Part shown: piece by piece, positions 32,762-40,051 of the stretch
Position numbering within the stretch: position 1 is the stretch's first letter
How the letters are laid out: every line of letters begins with the position of its first letter
Assembly (NCBI RefSeq): GCF_014648655.1
Contig: NZ_BMRN01000040.1
Coordinates: 1-64,000, forward strand
Direction of reading: 5' to 3'
DNA: 64,000 nt
From: Streptomyces atratus
GTDB taxonomy: Bacteria; Actinomycetota; Actinomycetes; Streptomycetales; Streptomycetaceae
Translations under genes and position numbers: made by a program
Notes under the pieces: generated by a model
The model's input: only the letters and a program-made list of their open reading frames with translations
What the model was told of the DNA's origin: nothing
Database searches by the model: none

Positions 32762-32984
32762 GGTGCCTCCGTCTCGCCCCGCACATCCCGGGACCGGCCA
32801 ACCTCCACGTTAGTGGCCAGGCCCCGAGAAGCACCTGGTGGAAGTAATCCGGGCGGGTGCCATACACCTATGCGGGCCAGGCGGCGAGGCCCGGAACGGT
32901 GACGCAGAATCGGAAAGAGGAAGCTGGCCCTTGGAGGCGAGAATCCACTCATTCAGTCCCCCTCCGGACCTCCAAGATCGCGCC

Positions 32985-33249
32985 ATGAGCCCCCACGGCG
33001 GGCACGTCCTGAGCGTCCCACCCATCGACAGCTTCGAGGGCATGGCGGCCCCTCACCAGCTACCTGTTTCCCAGGGCGGCCACGGGCGCCTTCACTAATC
33101 CGCACGGGGCGGAATACCTCATCGACGAGCACAAGGGAACGTTTGAACTGGGTCGGCGCGCTCTGGGCGCGCCGAGGTACGCAGGCGACGAAGGGCACTT
33201 CCTGGAGCTTGGCGGCGCGGCAGTGAGTGTTGGCGAGGAGGCAGACTGA
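32985..33249 (+). pseudogene. Unknown protein, frameshifted
   Basis: ATG 32985 opens a frame (SPHGGHVLSVPPIDSFEGM) that ends at 33098. Another frame from about 33045 continues convincingly as LTSYLFPRAATGAFTNPHG, AEYLIDEHKGTFELGRRAL and HFLELGGAAVSVGEEAD to a TGA at 33247-33249. It has no start of its own and follows a stop. Joined, they would make a protein of about 88 residues. I do not recognise the family. The 32762-32984 stretch upstream holds the kinase ribosome site and no other feature. Confidence 0.35.
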
Positions 33250-33348
33250 CCGCTCGTTAGGTGGCAGTCCCGGGTCCTTCGGGCGGAGTCCCTGACAGGC
33301 GTGGCTCGGTGGGCGCCCGGTTCTTCGTGTGCCTTCCCGGCGTCGTGA

Positions 33349-33513
33349 TCAGGTGCGCGGGGTGCGTAGGGCGAGGATTGCCATGTCGTCGTGGCCGTCG
33401 CTGGGGTGGTGGTCGTCCAGGGCTTGCGTGAAGTCCTGTAGGGGCAGAGCGGCGTGTTCGGTGGCGAGGGCGGCCAGGCGTTCCAGGCGGCAGACCAGCG
33501 CCCTGCCGGTGCT
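33349..33513 (-). pseudogene. SpoIIE-type phosphatase C-terminal stub
   Basis: The last 55 codons of a PP2C/SpoIIE phosphatase are readable: RLERLAALATEHAALPLQD, then SDGHDDMAILALRTPRT. The DDMAILALR word is the family's final metal-binding Asp-Asp motif. Everything upstream is missing, and the sequence runs into an OsmC stub of opposite orientation. It is non-functional. Confidence 0.6.
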
Positions 33514-33527
33514 ACGGGCCGAAGTCC

Positions 33528-33848
33528 GCGTCGTCGGAGCCGTGTCCGCACGGCATCCCCCGGAAGGGACTGCGCGTCGCCGCCGACTACACGATGGCTT
33601 CCGAGCGCCCGGCGCGGGTCGGTTCTCTGACCATCTCCGTGGACATCCCGGAAGTGTCCCCGCCCCGCGCCGGAGCGTGCCAGGCGGTGACCTCACACTG
33701 CGCCGTCAAGAACACGCTCGAAATCCCTCCCGAGATCACCATCACGCTGGGCGACAGCTCGGGTACCCAGTCGAGCGAGAGCCTGGACAACGCGTGCATG
33801 GACCGCGTGCCTGCCGACGGAGGTCGGGACTCCGGCGTCACCCTGTGA
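33528..33848 (+). pseudogene. OsmC/Ohr-family C-terminal fragment
   Basis: The frame reads HGIPRKGLRVAADYTMASER, VGSLTISVDIPE and QAVTSHCAVKNTLEIPPEI. The last contains the resolving-type Cys of OsmC-like peroxidases (SHC-x-V-x-NTL). The N-terminal half with the peroxidatic Cys is absent. The only in-frame ATG is internal (33594), so a truncated 84-residue product is conceivable but should be inactive. It overlaps the convergent CBS-BON gene by 11 nt. Confidence 0.55.
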
Positions 33849-34710
33849 CAGGGTTCAGGTGATCGATCACTTCGGTCACGTCGTCGATGTTCTTGATCTC
33901 CGCGAGGAGCCGCGGGACGTCGGCTTCCGCCATCCGGCCACTGACGTCCACCACTCCGTTGCGCACGGTGACCTCGACGGTGTTCCGCGCAGCCGGGAAG
34001 TCTTCGGCGAGGATCCTCGACTCAATCTCCTCGCGAATCCCGGCATCATCTCGTATCAGCGCGTTGAGCAGTGTGTTCCTGTGCACGACACCGATCAGGT
34101 GGCCCTCATGGTCCGTCACCGGCAGGCGCTTGAGACGCGACAAGGACACGAGCCAGGTGGCTTCGGCGACGGTCGAATCGGGGAACACGGTGACGGCCGG
34201 AGTGGTCATCAGCATCTCGGCGGTCTCGGCACGGGCCTTGTCGTGCAGCCGCCGTTCCCTCAGCCGGCCGATCGCGCCGGGTTCGTAACCGGACGCCTCG
34301 ACCGCGGCCTTCGCCAGCAGGTCGGACTCCGACACCACGCCCATCACCCGGTCGTCGGCGTCGACCACCGGCAGGGACCCGACGTGTTCACGGGTCAGGC
34401 TCCGGGCGATGTCCATGAACGGCATGTCGCCGTGCACCGATGCGGCAGGTACGTCCATGACGTCACGGACCAGCAGAGGCGCGGGTTCGGCACCGGGCAC
34501 GGGCTCGGCGGACTCCTTCACCCGCGCGGATGGAGCCGAATCGGGAGCGGTCGGGCGCCGTGCCGCCGCCTGCTTGGCGGACACCCTGGCCACCGTGCCG
34601 AGGTAGCGCAACAGCATGTCCTGCCGTAGTGGTTCGTCGGGCCTCCATGCCTTCCCCGGCACCGCGCGGCGGGCTTCGGCCCCTGCCGCGATGTTCTCGC
34701 GCTCAGTCAT
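33838..34710 (-). CDS. CBS-pair and BON domain protein with long N-terminal extension
   Basis: There are 290 residues. A basic, Ala-rich N-terminus of about 80 residues precedes CBS1 (VRDVMDVPAASVHGD to VMGVVSESDLLAK), CBS2 (AEMLMTTPAVTVFPD to LIGVVHRNTLLN) and a BON domain (VEVTVRNGVVDVSGRM to VTEVIDHLNPV). GAGGAG precedes ATG 34710, and the longer in-frame start at 34815 lacks one. The N-terminal extension distinguishes it from the other CBS-BON copies here. A perfect-armed island palindrome lies 67 nt upstream. Confidence 0.9.
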   Translation of the reverse strand: MTERENIAAGAEARRAVPGKAWRPDEPLRQDMLLRYLGTVARVSAKQAAARRPTAPDSAPSARVKESAEPVPGAEPAPLLVRDVMDVPAASVHGDMPFMDIARSLTREHVGSLPVVDADDRVMGVVSESDLLAKAAVEASGYEPGAIGRLRERRLHDKARAETAEMLMTTPAVTVFPDSTVAEATWLVSLSRLKRLPVTDHEGHLIGVVHRNTLLNALIRDDAGIREEIESRILAEDFPAARNTVEVTVRNGVVDVSGRMAEADVPRLLAEIKNIDDVTEVIDHLNPVTG

Positions 34711-34777
34711 GGTGGGCTCCTCATTCTGCCCGAGCCGACCTACGTTCCCAGTCTTCCGCTGCTGGGGCCGCCGCCAA

Positions 34778-34791
34778 GGGCCGGTTGGCCC
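34778..34791 (-). promoter_or_regulatory. Island palindrome GGGCC-GGTT-GGCCC (perfect arms)
   Basis: Both arms are perfect inverse complements; AT follows on the plus strand. It lies 67 nt upstream of the CBS-BON start at 34710 on the minus strand. Of all sites it is the best match to the consensus. Confidence 0.6.
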
Positions 34792-34892
34792 ATGCGGCCC
34801 GACGGACGGCCCCAACAGGACAAGAAACGGCAGACCGACACCAGGCGGTGAAACTGGAGGAGGGGCGAAGGACAGGAGGACTGTCGTGGTGA

Positions 34893-35314
34893 GCTTTCGG
34901 CAGCGGCGAAGTCCTACTCGTCCGCTCCCAGCTCCCCACCTACCTCACCGGCCGGCGGCTGACCAAGTTCGACGTCGACGGCGAGATCCGCGTCGCTCCC
35001 CTCGCTCACCGACCAGCACTGGGGCGTCGACGCCGCAGTCTCCCACCGCGACGCCCCTCATTTCTCTCATCGAGGAAGCCACCGGTGCCACAGACACCGT
35101 GGCCCTGAACGAAACGGCCATCACACCGCAGTCCTGCGCCACAGGCCGCGCCCTCGCCGAGTTCATATTCCCCGCTGGCAGCGTCATCGCCACCGTCATC
35201 CGCGAAGGCCAACCCACCGTCCTCGCATCGGAGATGCGACTCCAGCCCGGCGACGAACTCCTCATCGTCTCCCACGCCGCAACCGAGTAGGAGATCCATG
35301 CCGCCTTCCAGTAA
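34893..35314 (+). pseudogene. TrkA-type (RCK) potassium transport regulator remnant
   Basis: The first frame reads GEVLLVRSQLPTYLTGRRL and TKFDVDGEIRVAPLAH. After a frameshift a second reads LIEEATGATDTVAL and ends AEFIFPAGSVIATVIREG, PTVLASEMRLQPGDELLIV and SHAATE, the typical TrkA-C (RCK-C) ending. A TAG at 35288-35290 interrupts SHAATE-stop-EIHAAFQ; the expected stop is the TAA at 35312-35314. The intact gene would regulate K+ uptake through NAD-binding RCK domains. The front is missing and the remnant has at least one frameshift and one nonsense codon. Confidence 0.65.
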
Positions 35315-35564
35315 CGGCCGCAGTCCCAGGACGGGGCCCACGGCTCACAGCCGAACGATCGAGGTGGTGTGCACGGACGAACGAGCAGAGGTGCGGGGGA
35401 AGCCCCCCTGTGTCCGATACCCCGCTGAGGCCGGCTACGACTCACCACCTCGTACGGGGTGAGGTGCCACGGCGACAGCGGTACAGGCAGGGACCGAACA
35501 CTCACCACTGGGACGTACCCGAGGGCCGTCTCTTCGGGCGGGACCGGGGCGTCGCCACTGGTGG
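35315..35564. other. Intergenic stretch between two remnants
   Basis: The sequence lies between the trkA-like remnant and the hrp1-like remnant, which converge. I see no gene, hairpin or island palindrome of correct spacing here. Confidence 0.4.
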
Positions 35565-35983
35565 TCACTTCGCGGCGCAAATGGCCTCGACGAAGTGGCC
35601 CACCTGCTCCTCCGGTAGGCAACGTGCGAGGTCCGCCTCGCTGATCATGCCGACCAGGCGATGGTTCTCGATGACCGGCAGCCGCCGGATCTTGTGCTCC
35701 TCCATGGTCCGCAGAACGTCATCCGTGTCGGCCCCGGCGTCAATGCTGATCGGCTTGCCCTGCTCGAGCATGCCCGCGGTCATGCTCTTCGGGTCCTTGC
35801 CCTTGGCGAGGCACTTCACCACGATGTCGCGGTCGGTGATGATCCCGTGGAGCCTGTCGTCCGGCCCGCAGACCGGCAGGGCTCCGACGTGCAGCTCACT
35901 CATCCGGCGCGCCGCGTCCTCCAGCGTCTCGTTCCCTGGATGCAGTTTGCACCGACGTGCATGATCTCCCGTGCAATGGTCAT
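35565..35983 (-). pseudogene. Hrp1-like two-CBS protein with single frameshift
   Basis: Hypoxic response protein 1 (Rv2626c) homologues are secreted or cytosolic CBS-pair proteins, DosR-induced. AAGGAGA precedes ATG 35983, which opens TIAREIMHVGANCIQG. One base is then missing in a G-run near 35936, and the protein resumes in another frame as NETLEDAARRMSELHVGAL, LHGIITDRDIVVKCLAKGKD, IRRLPVIENHRLVGMISEAD to VEAICAAK. As it stands the natural start yields a short dead peptide. An internal ATG at 35903 could give a 112-residue piece lacking half of CBS1. Confidence 0.8.
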
Positions 35984-36190
35984 GGCCGTCTCCTTCGAGC
36001 CTCAGGATCTACACGGACAGAACCCGTAGGTTCGGGCACGCCCAGAATCGGTCCTCCTTGAAGCCAGTGTGGATTCTTCGTATCCCGTGCGCATGCCGGC
36101 GAAGAGAAGCCACCACTTGAGCCCTCGCTGCGAGAAGGTCGATGGCCAGGTCACGGCTGCCGCTGTACGGCCCGGGCGGATGCGGATGAG

Positions 36191-36211
36191 CCGGACCGGC
36201 CCCCGGTCCGG
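36191..36211. repeat. 9-bp perfect inverted repeat
   Basis: CCGGACCGG and CCGGTCCGG are separated by CCC. The element lies in the divergent region between the hrp1-like remnant and the SHOCT gene. It could be an operator, and its half contains GGACCGG, as in the island palindrome, or a terminator. Confidence 0.5.
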
Positions 36212-36255
36212 GGCGACCGGCGAGGGACCGCACAGCCACCGTGTGGACACCAGAG

Positions 36256-36269
36256 GGCCCGAACGGCCC
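36256..36269 (+). promoter_or_regulatory. Variant island palindrome GGCCC-GAAC-GGCCC
   Basis: The spacer and right arm equal those at 25392, but the left arm is GGCCC. Read with a five-base spacer it is GGGCC-N5-GGCCC. It lies 87 nt upstream of the SHOCT start at 36357. It is a candidate operator for that gene. The rest of 35984-36356 holds no gene. Confidence 0.4.
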
Positions 36270-36356
36270 GACGAGCAAGGCCAATGGGCACTGGCGCACT
36301 ACCCGGTACTACCGGTACGCGTGGAGAGTGGAAGAGTCGCCAGGAGGTGAACCACG

Positions 36357-36617
36357 GTGATGTACTGGAATGGTGGCTGGGCCTGGGTGGCCCTGATGCC
36401 CCTGTTGTGGATCGCGTTGATCGGCCTTGTGGTGTGGGCTGTCCTACGCCTGACGCCGCACTCGGCTGGTCGCCACGACGCCACGGACCCCCGGAAGACA
36501 CCGAGGGAAACGCCAGAGGAGATCCTCGACCGCCGCTTCGCCTCCGGAGAGATCGATGCGGCAGCGTACACGGAGGCACGTAAACGTCTCGCCGACCACC
36601 GACCGGGCCCCCTGTGA
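36357..36617 (+). CDS. Small SHOCT-domain membrane protein
   Basis: There are 86 residues: one N-terminal transmembrane helix (WVALMPLLWIALIGLVVWAV) and a C-terminal SHOCT motif (TPEEILDRRFASGEIDAAAY), a short amphipathic element found at the ends of many small membrane or oligomerising proteins. AGGAGGTGA at 36342-36350 fits both GTG 36357 and ATG 36360. The function is unknown. Similar small proteins are common in actinobacterial stress clusters. Confidence 0.88.
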   Translation: MMYWNGGWAWVALMPLLWIALIGLVVWAVLRLTPHSAGRHDATDPRKTPRETPEEILDRRFASGEIDAAAYTEARKRLADHRPGPL

Positions 36618-36958
36618 CCATGCTGCGGGGCCGTTGGCTGCCGCTCACCATGCTAGTTGCGGCGGTGGTGATGCCGATCGCCTCGATCGTGTGAGCCAGC
36701 AGCAGTGGCGTCGGGCGATCTGGCCCGCCGGCGAAGATGGGTACAGTCTCCCGCGACGGACCGGCGTCACGGGGAGGGCGTCGGCTTCCCTGCCGCCGCG
36801 GGGTGACCGTCCGGCCGCTCTTGCTGGTGGAGTACGTCGAGGACCACGGATCCGTGGACGGTCTCGCGGGTGGCGAGCAGTCCGGCAAGTGAGGTTCCCC
36901 CGAGATGCGGAGTGTGGTGACAGAGGGTCAGATGGTTTTCATGAGAGGAACATCGACC
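36618..36958. other. Intergenic stretch, possible minus-strand scrap
   Basis: No complete gene is visible. A minus-strand frame reads HLGGTSLAGLLATRETVHGS and VVLDVLHQQERPDGH (about 36780-36895). It is protein-like, lies directly downstream of the hydrolase gene and is interrupted by IS sequence, but I cannot name it. It may be the other half of a fused gene that the IS fragment split. Confidence 0.3.
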
Positions 36959-37021
36959 ATGGCTGCCCCCAGGAAATACTCGCTCGAGTTGCGTGAGCGT
37001 GCGGTACGGATGTACCGCAGC
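36959..37021 (+). pseudogene. IS3-family-type transposase N-terminal scrap
   Basis: ATG 36959 opens AAPRKYSLELRERAVRMYR, the usual beginning of an orfA helix-turn-helix transposase. Homology stops after about 21 codons, exactly where the 3' end of the convergent hydrolase begins. The fragment is an insertion-element end left by a deletion that also touched the neighbouring gene. Confidence 0.6.
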
Positions 37022-37022
37022 C

Positions 37023-37685
37023 TCAGGCCGCCCCATGAGAAACCGGGGCCATATGGTCGGCGAACCAGTCACGGGCCAGATCAGTGACCTTCTCCAGGGC
37101 ACCAGGTTCCTCGAAGAGGTGGGTGGCGCCGGGGACGACCGCGAGCCGGTTCTCGCAGCGCAACCGAGCTTGTGCCTCGCGATTGAGGTCGAGCACCAGC
37201 TGGTCGTGGCCCCCGACGATCAGCAGCGTGGGCGCCGTCACCGCCGGCAGTCGTGGCCCCGCCAGGTCGGGCCTGCCGCCTCGCGAGACGACCGCGGCGA
37301 TCCGCGCACCTGGCTCGGCGGCTGCCCACAACGCGGCTGCCGCGCCGGTGCTGGCGCCGAAGTATCCGACAGCGAGCCTTTCGGTCTCCAGCTGTCCTGG
37401 CAACCAGCCGGTGGCGTCCGCCAGTCGCCGGGCCAGCAGTCCGGTGTCGAACACGTTGGCCCGGTCGATCTCTTCCTCCTCGGTGAGCAGGTCGAACAGC
37501 AGGGTGCCCAGCCTGGCCCGATTCAGTCCGGCGGCCACGAACCGGTTGCGCGGGCTGTGCCGACTGCTGCCACTGCCGTGCGCGAACACCACGATCCCGC
37601 TGGCGTCCTCGGGTACCGTCGGCGGCCTTCGTGCGATACATCGGTTCTTGCCCGATTCGCGAGGCGATAGGCAGGCACGCAGCAT
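37023..37685 (-). CDS. Dienelactone-hydrolase-like alpha/beta hydrolase
   Basis: The 220-residue product shows GIVVFAHGSGSSRHSPRN (oxyanion HG), the nucleophile elbow GYFGASTGAAAAL (Ser in GASTG), APTLLIVGGHDQLVLDLN with the acid Asp, and the catalytic His in PGATHLFEEPG. The first 28 residues are not conserved, so the N-terminus may have been altered. In mycobacteria the DosR-regulon protein Rv0571c joins a phosphoribosyltransferase to such a hydrolase. This gene would correspond to the hydrolase half alone. There is no clear ribosome site before ATG 37685. The 3' end directly abuts an IS scrap. The substrate is unknown. Confidence 0.75.
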   Translation of the reverse strand: MLRACLSPRESGKNRCIARRPPTVPEDASGIVVFAHGSGSSRHSPRNRFVAAGLNRARLGTLLFDLLTEEEEIDRANVFDTGLLARRLADATGWLPGQLETERLAVGYFGASTGAAAALWAAAEPGARIAAVVSRGGRPDLAGPRLPAVTAPTLLIVGGHDQLVLDLNREAQARLRCENRLAVVPGATHLFEEPGALEKVTDLARDWFADHMAPVSHGAA

Positions 37686-37726
37686 GGAGGTGTACCCGAA
37701 TCGTCATTTTGCGGAGGTGAACCGCG

Positions 37727-38206
37727 ATGGGTCTTCCCGTCGTACACCGCAGGCCCGGCCGTCTCCTGGAACGGCCGTTCCCCTCGCTGGGCTGGGGCGA
37801 GCCGACCGCCGCCGAGTTCGATGACCTCTTCGAGCGGATGAACCGCTTCCTGGGAGCCGTCGGCACCGAGCCCTCCGCCGGGGCATGGTCGCCTCTGGCC
37901 GACCTGCACGAGACAGACAACGCCTACGTGGTCGAGGCGGAGCTGCCCGGGATCGAGCGTCAGGACATCGACATCGAGATCAGCGACCGGGAACTGTCCA
38001 TAACAGGGGAGTACAAAGAATGTGAGCGCGAGGGCGCCCTGCGCCACAGTACGCGGCGCACCGGGCATTTCGAGTACCGGGCGCTGCTGCCGACGGACCT
38101 CAAGGCGGAAAAGGTCACGGCGACACTGGCCGACGGGGTACTGACCGTCACCGTGCCCAAGGCGCAAGCGGCCAAGCCGCACCATGTCGAGATCGCTCAG
38201 GCCTGA
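37727..38206 (+). CDS. Hsp20/alpha-crystallin small heat-shock protein
   Basis: There are 159 residues. The alpha-crystallin domain (about 55-145) shows ADLHETDNAYVVEAELPGI, DIEISDRELSITGEY, FEYRALLPTDLKAEKVTA and the GVLTVTVPK motif typical of the last strand. It is an ATP-independent holdase and oligomeric chaperone. GGAGGTGA lies just upstream of ATG 37727. HspX/Acr, a DosR hallmark in M. tuberculosis, belongs to the same family, but no palindrome was found here. A strong hairpin follows the stop. Confidence 0.95.
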   Translation: MGLPVVHRRPGRLLERPFPSLGWGEPTAAEFDDLFERMNRFLGAVGTEPSAGAWSPLADLHETDNAYVVEAELPGIERQDIDIEISDRELSITGEYKECEREGALRHSTRRTGHFEYRALLPTDLKAEKVTATLADGVLTVTVPKAQAAKPHHVEIAQA

Positions 38207-38215
38207 GGCATGCAC

Positions 38216-38247
38216 GGCGGTGGGGGCGGTTCCCAGCCCCCACCGCC
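38216..38247 (+). terminator. Hairpin terminator after hsp20
   Basis: Perfect 12-bp arms GGCGGTGGGGGC and GCCCCCACCGCC enclose an 8-nt loop, 10 nt after the hsp20 stop. No U-tract follows, as usual for Streptomyces terminators. The remaining stretch to 38483 holds a short direct repeat (CCGGTCTCCGG twice near 38395) and no gene. Confidence 0.75.
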
Positions 38248-38483
38248 TGGAAAGGCACCCTCCGTTTCCAGAAGAACTCGGTGGCACCGCATCGACACCC
38301 GGTGTCGACTCCTACACACGTACTACAAAGCCGGGCGAAACTGCGTTCGACCCTTCGGCTGATGGCCGCCGACCGCAACGGCACGCCCCGCGCCGGTCTC
38401 CGGCCCGGTCTCCGGCAGTGGGTGACCGGATTCGGGCGGACGTCTCTGCCCGCCGCGGCCCGTCCGACGGCGCCGGGCCACGG

Positions 38484-39626
38484 TCAGAGACCGCCGCGCC
38501 GCCCGGGGGCGGTGTTCATCAGCCATGTCACCGTGCGACTGACGTCCGAGAGCGAGACGATTCCGACCAGCCTGCCGTGATCCATGACCAGGACCCGGTG
38601 TTCGGCGCCCGGTTCCATGCGCGGCAGCAGATCCGCGAGCGGCGCGTCCGGCTCCACGACGATGGTCTGCGTCAGCGGCACCATCACCTCGCTCACCGTC
38701 ACCGCATGGGCCTCGGCCTGTGGCACCTTTCTGGCGCTGTCGAGAGTCACCAGCCCGACCGGCGCCCCGTCGTCGGTCACCGGGAACGCCGAATGCCGGT
38801 AGCGGTAGCGCGAACCGGTGAGGAAGCCGACGACCGTGGTGTCGGCGGAAACCGTGAGAGGTTCGAGCGTCATGGCGTCCCGCACCGGGACACCGGCGAG
38901 CACGCCGCGCAGCTGGGCCTGCCGTCCCTCGGCGGTGGCGGCCGCGATGAGGAACCAGCCGATCAGTGCCGGCCAAAGACCGCCGAACGCGCCGGTCCTC
39001 ATGAACGCGATCAGCCCGAACACCACGAGCAGCCACCCGAAGACCCGCCCCGCCGCAGCCGCGCCGGCTGTCGCCCGCAGCCGGTCTCCCGTGCGCCACC
39101 ACAAAAACGCGCGCAGCAGCCTGCCCCCGTCGAGAGGTGCGGCGGGCACCGCGTTGAAGACCGCGAGCAGCACGTTGATGCCTGCCAGCCACGCCACCAT
39201 CTCCACCACGATCCCGGACACGGACGCCAGGTAGAGCAGCCAGGCCCCGAGTGTGAACAGCGCACCCAGAAGGAGGCTGACGAGCGGGCCGACGCCGGCG
39301 ATCCTCAGCTCCGCGCCGGGGCTGGACGCCTCGCCCTTGAGCCGGGCCACTCCGCCCAGCAGCCACAGGACGATGTCGTCCACCTCGACCCCGTTGCGCC
39401 GGGCCACGACGGCGTGCGCCAGCTCATGTGCGAGGAGAGAGGCGAAGAAGACCACGGCAGTGCACAGGCCGGCGGCCCAGTACACCGCCCAGGAACGCCC
39501 TGGATGCGTCTCCGGAAGGCGGCCCTGTGACAGGCCGAGCGCGATGATGCCGAAGATGAGCAGGACGCTCCAGTGCACGCCGACCCGGACCCCGGCGATC
39601 CGCACCAGAACGAACGTCGCCCGCAC
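38484..39626 (-). CDS. Site-2-type membrane metalloprotease with CBS pair (Rip3-like)
   Basis: The 380-residue product is a polytopic membrane protease. The zinc site is HELAH in ASLLAHELAHAVVARRNG (HExxH), completed by VFNAVPAAPLDGGRLLRA (NxxPxxPxDG). Four to six transmembrane helices occupy residues 1-235, followed by two CBS motifs (VRDAMTLEPLTVSAD and VSEVMVPLTQTIVVE to LVGIVSLSDVSR). Such proteases cut membrane proteins, often anti-sigma factors. The CBS pair may gate activity by adenylates. Rv2625c (Rip3), of the same architecture, is in the DosR regulon. The start is GTG 39626, with GGGGAGAG upstream. Confidence 0.93.
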   Translation of the reverse strand: MRATFVLVRIAGVRVGVHWSVLLIFGIIALGLSQGRLPETHPGRSWAVYWAAGLCTAVVFFASLLAHELAHAVVARRNGVEVDDIVLWLLGGVARLKGEASSPGAELRIAGVGPLVSLLLGALFTLGAWLLYLASVSGIVVEMVAWLAGINVLLAVFNAVPAAPLDGGRLLRAFLWWRTGDRLRATAGAAAAGRVFGWLLVVFGLIAFMRTGAFGGLWPALIGWFLIAAATAEGRQAQLRGVLAGVPVRDAMTLEPLTVSADTTVVGFLTGSRYRYRHSAFPVTDDGAPVGLVTLDSARKVPQAEAHAVTVSEVMVPLTQTIVVEPDAPLADLLPRMEPGAEHRVLVMDHGRLVGIVSLSDVSRTVTWLMNTAPGRRGGL

Positions 39627-40048
39627 GGCTCTCTCCCCTGCTCAAACCGTCACCTGACGCACAGCCGTCCCGCTCTGACCACCGTCCCGCCTCGTACCGT
39701 CGGGACGATGTGAGCGCACAGATCCCCCCTCCCCATCGCAGTGCCGGATGGGCGCGGAGTGACACCGCCACCTGTGGGGACGACCTCCGGGGGTCACGGG
39801 CCTCGATCCGGCCGACTCATCGGGAGTGATACGCAGTGTGCGCACCACGTCATCGTCGGTCACGCGTACACTTCAAACGTCGCTGCACGGATCCTCTTGA
39901 CTTCCAGTACACCCTCGGGCCCACGGCTTCGCGCGCTGGAGGGGCCTGGGGGGCACGTCGAGGTGCGACCGCCTCCTTTTGATCGCAGTGCCGCCGGACG
40001 GTGCCCTCAACTGGCATGTCGGACGGGTCGGTTCCTAGACTGTGAGAC
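39627..40048. other. Intergenic stretch between divergent genes
   Basis: The stretch lies between the Rip3-like gene (minus) and the PolX gene (plus). I found no ORF with a credible family match and no island palindrome with correct spacing. A promoter-like TAGACT lies at 40036, described separately. Confidence 0.45.
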
Positions 40049-40051
40049 GTG
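40036..40051 (+). promoter_or_regulatory. Possible -10 box with leaderless GTG start
   Basis: TAGACT at 40036-40041 resembles a TANNNT -10 element and ends 7 nt before the GTG of polX. There is no ribosome-binding sequence between them. This spacing puts the transcription start at or next to the start codon, as in leaderless actinobacterial mRNAs. Confidence 0.4.
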
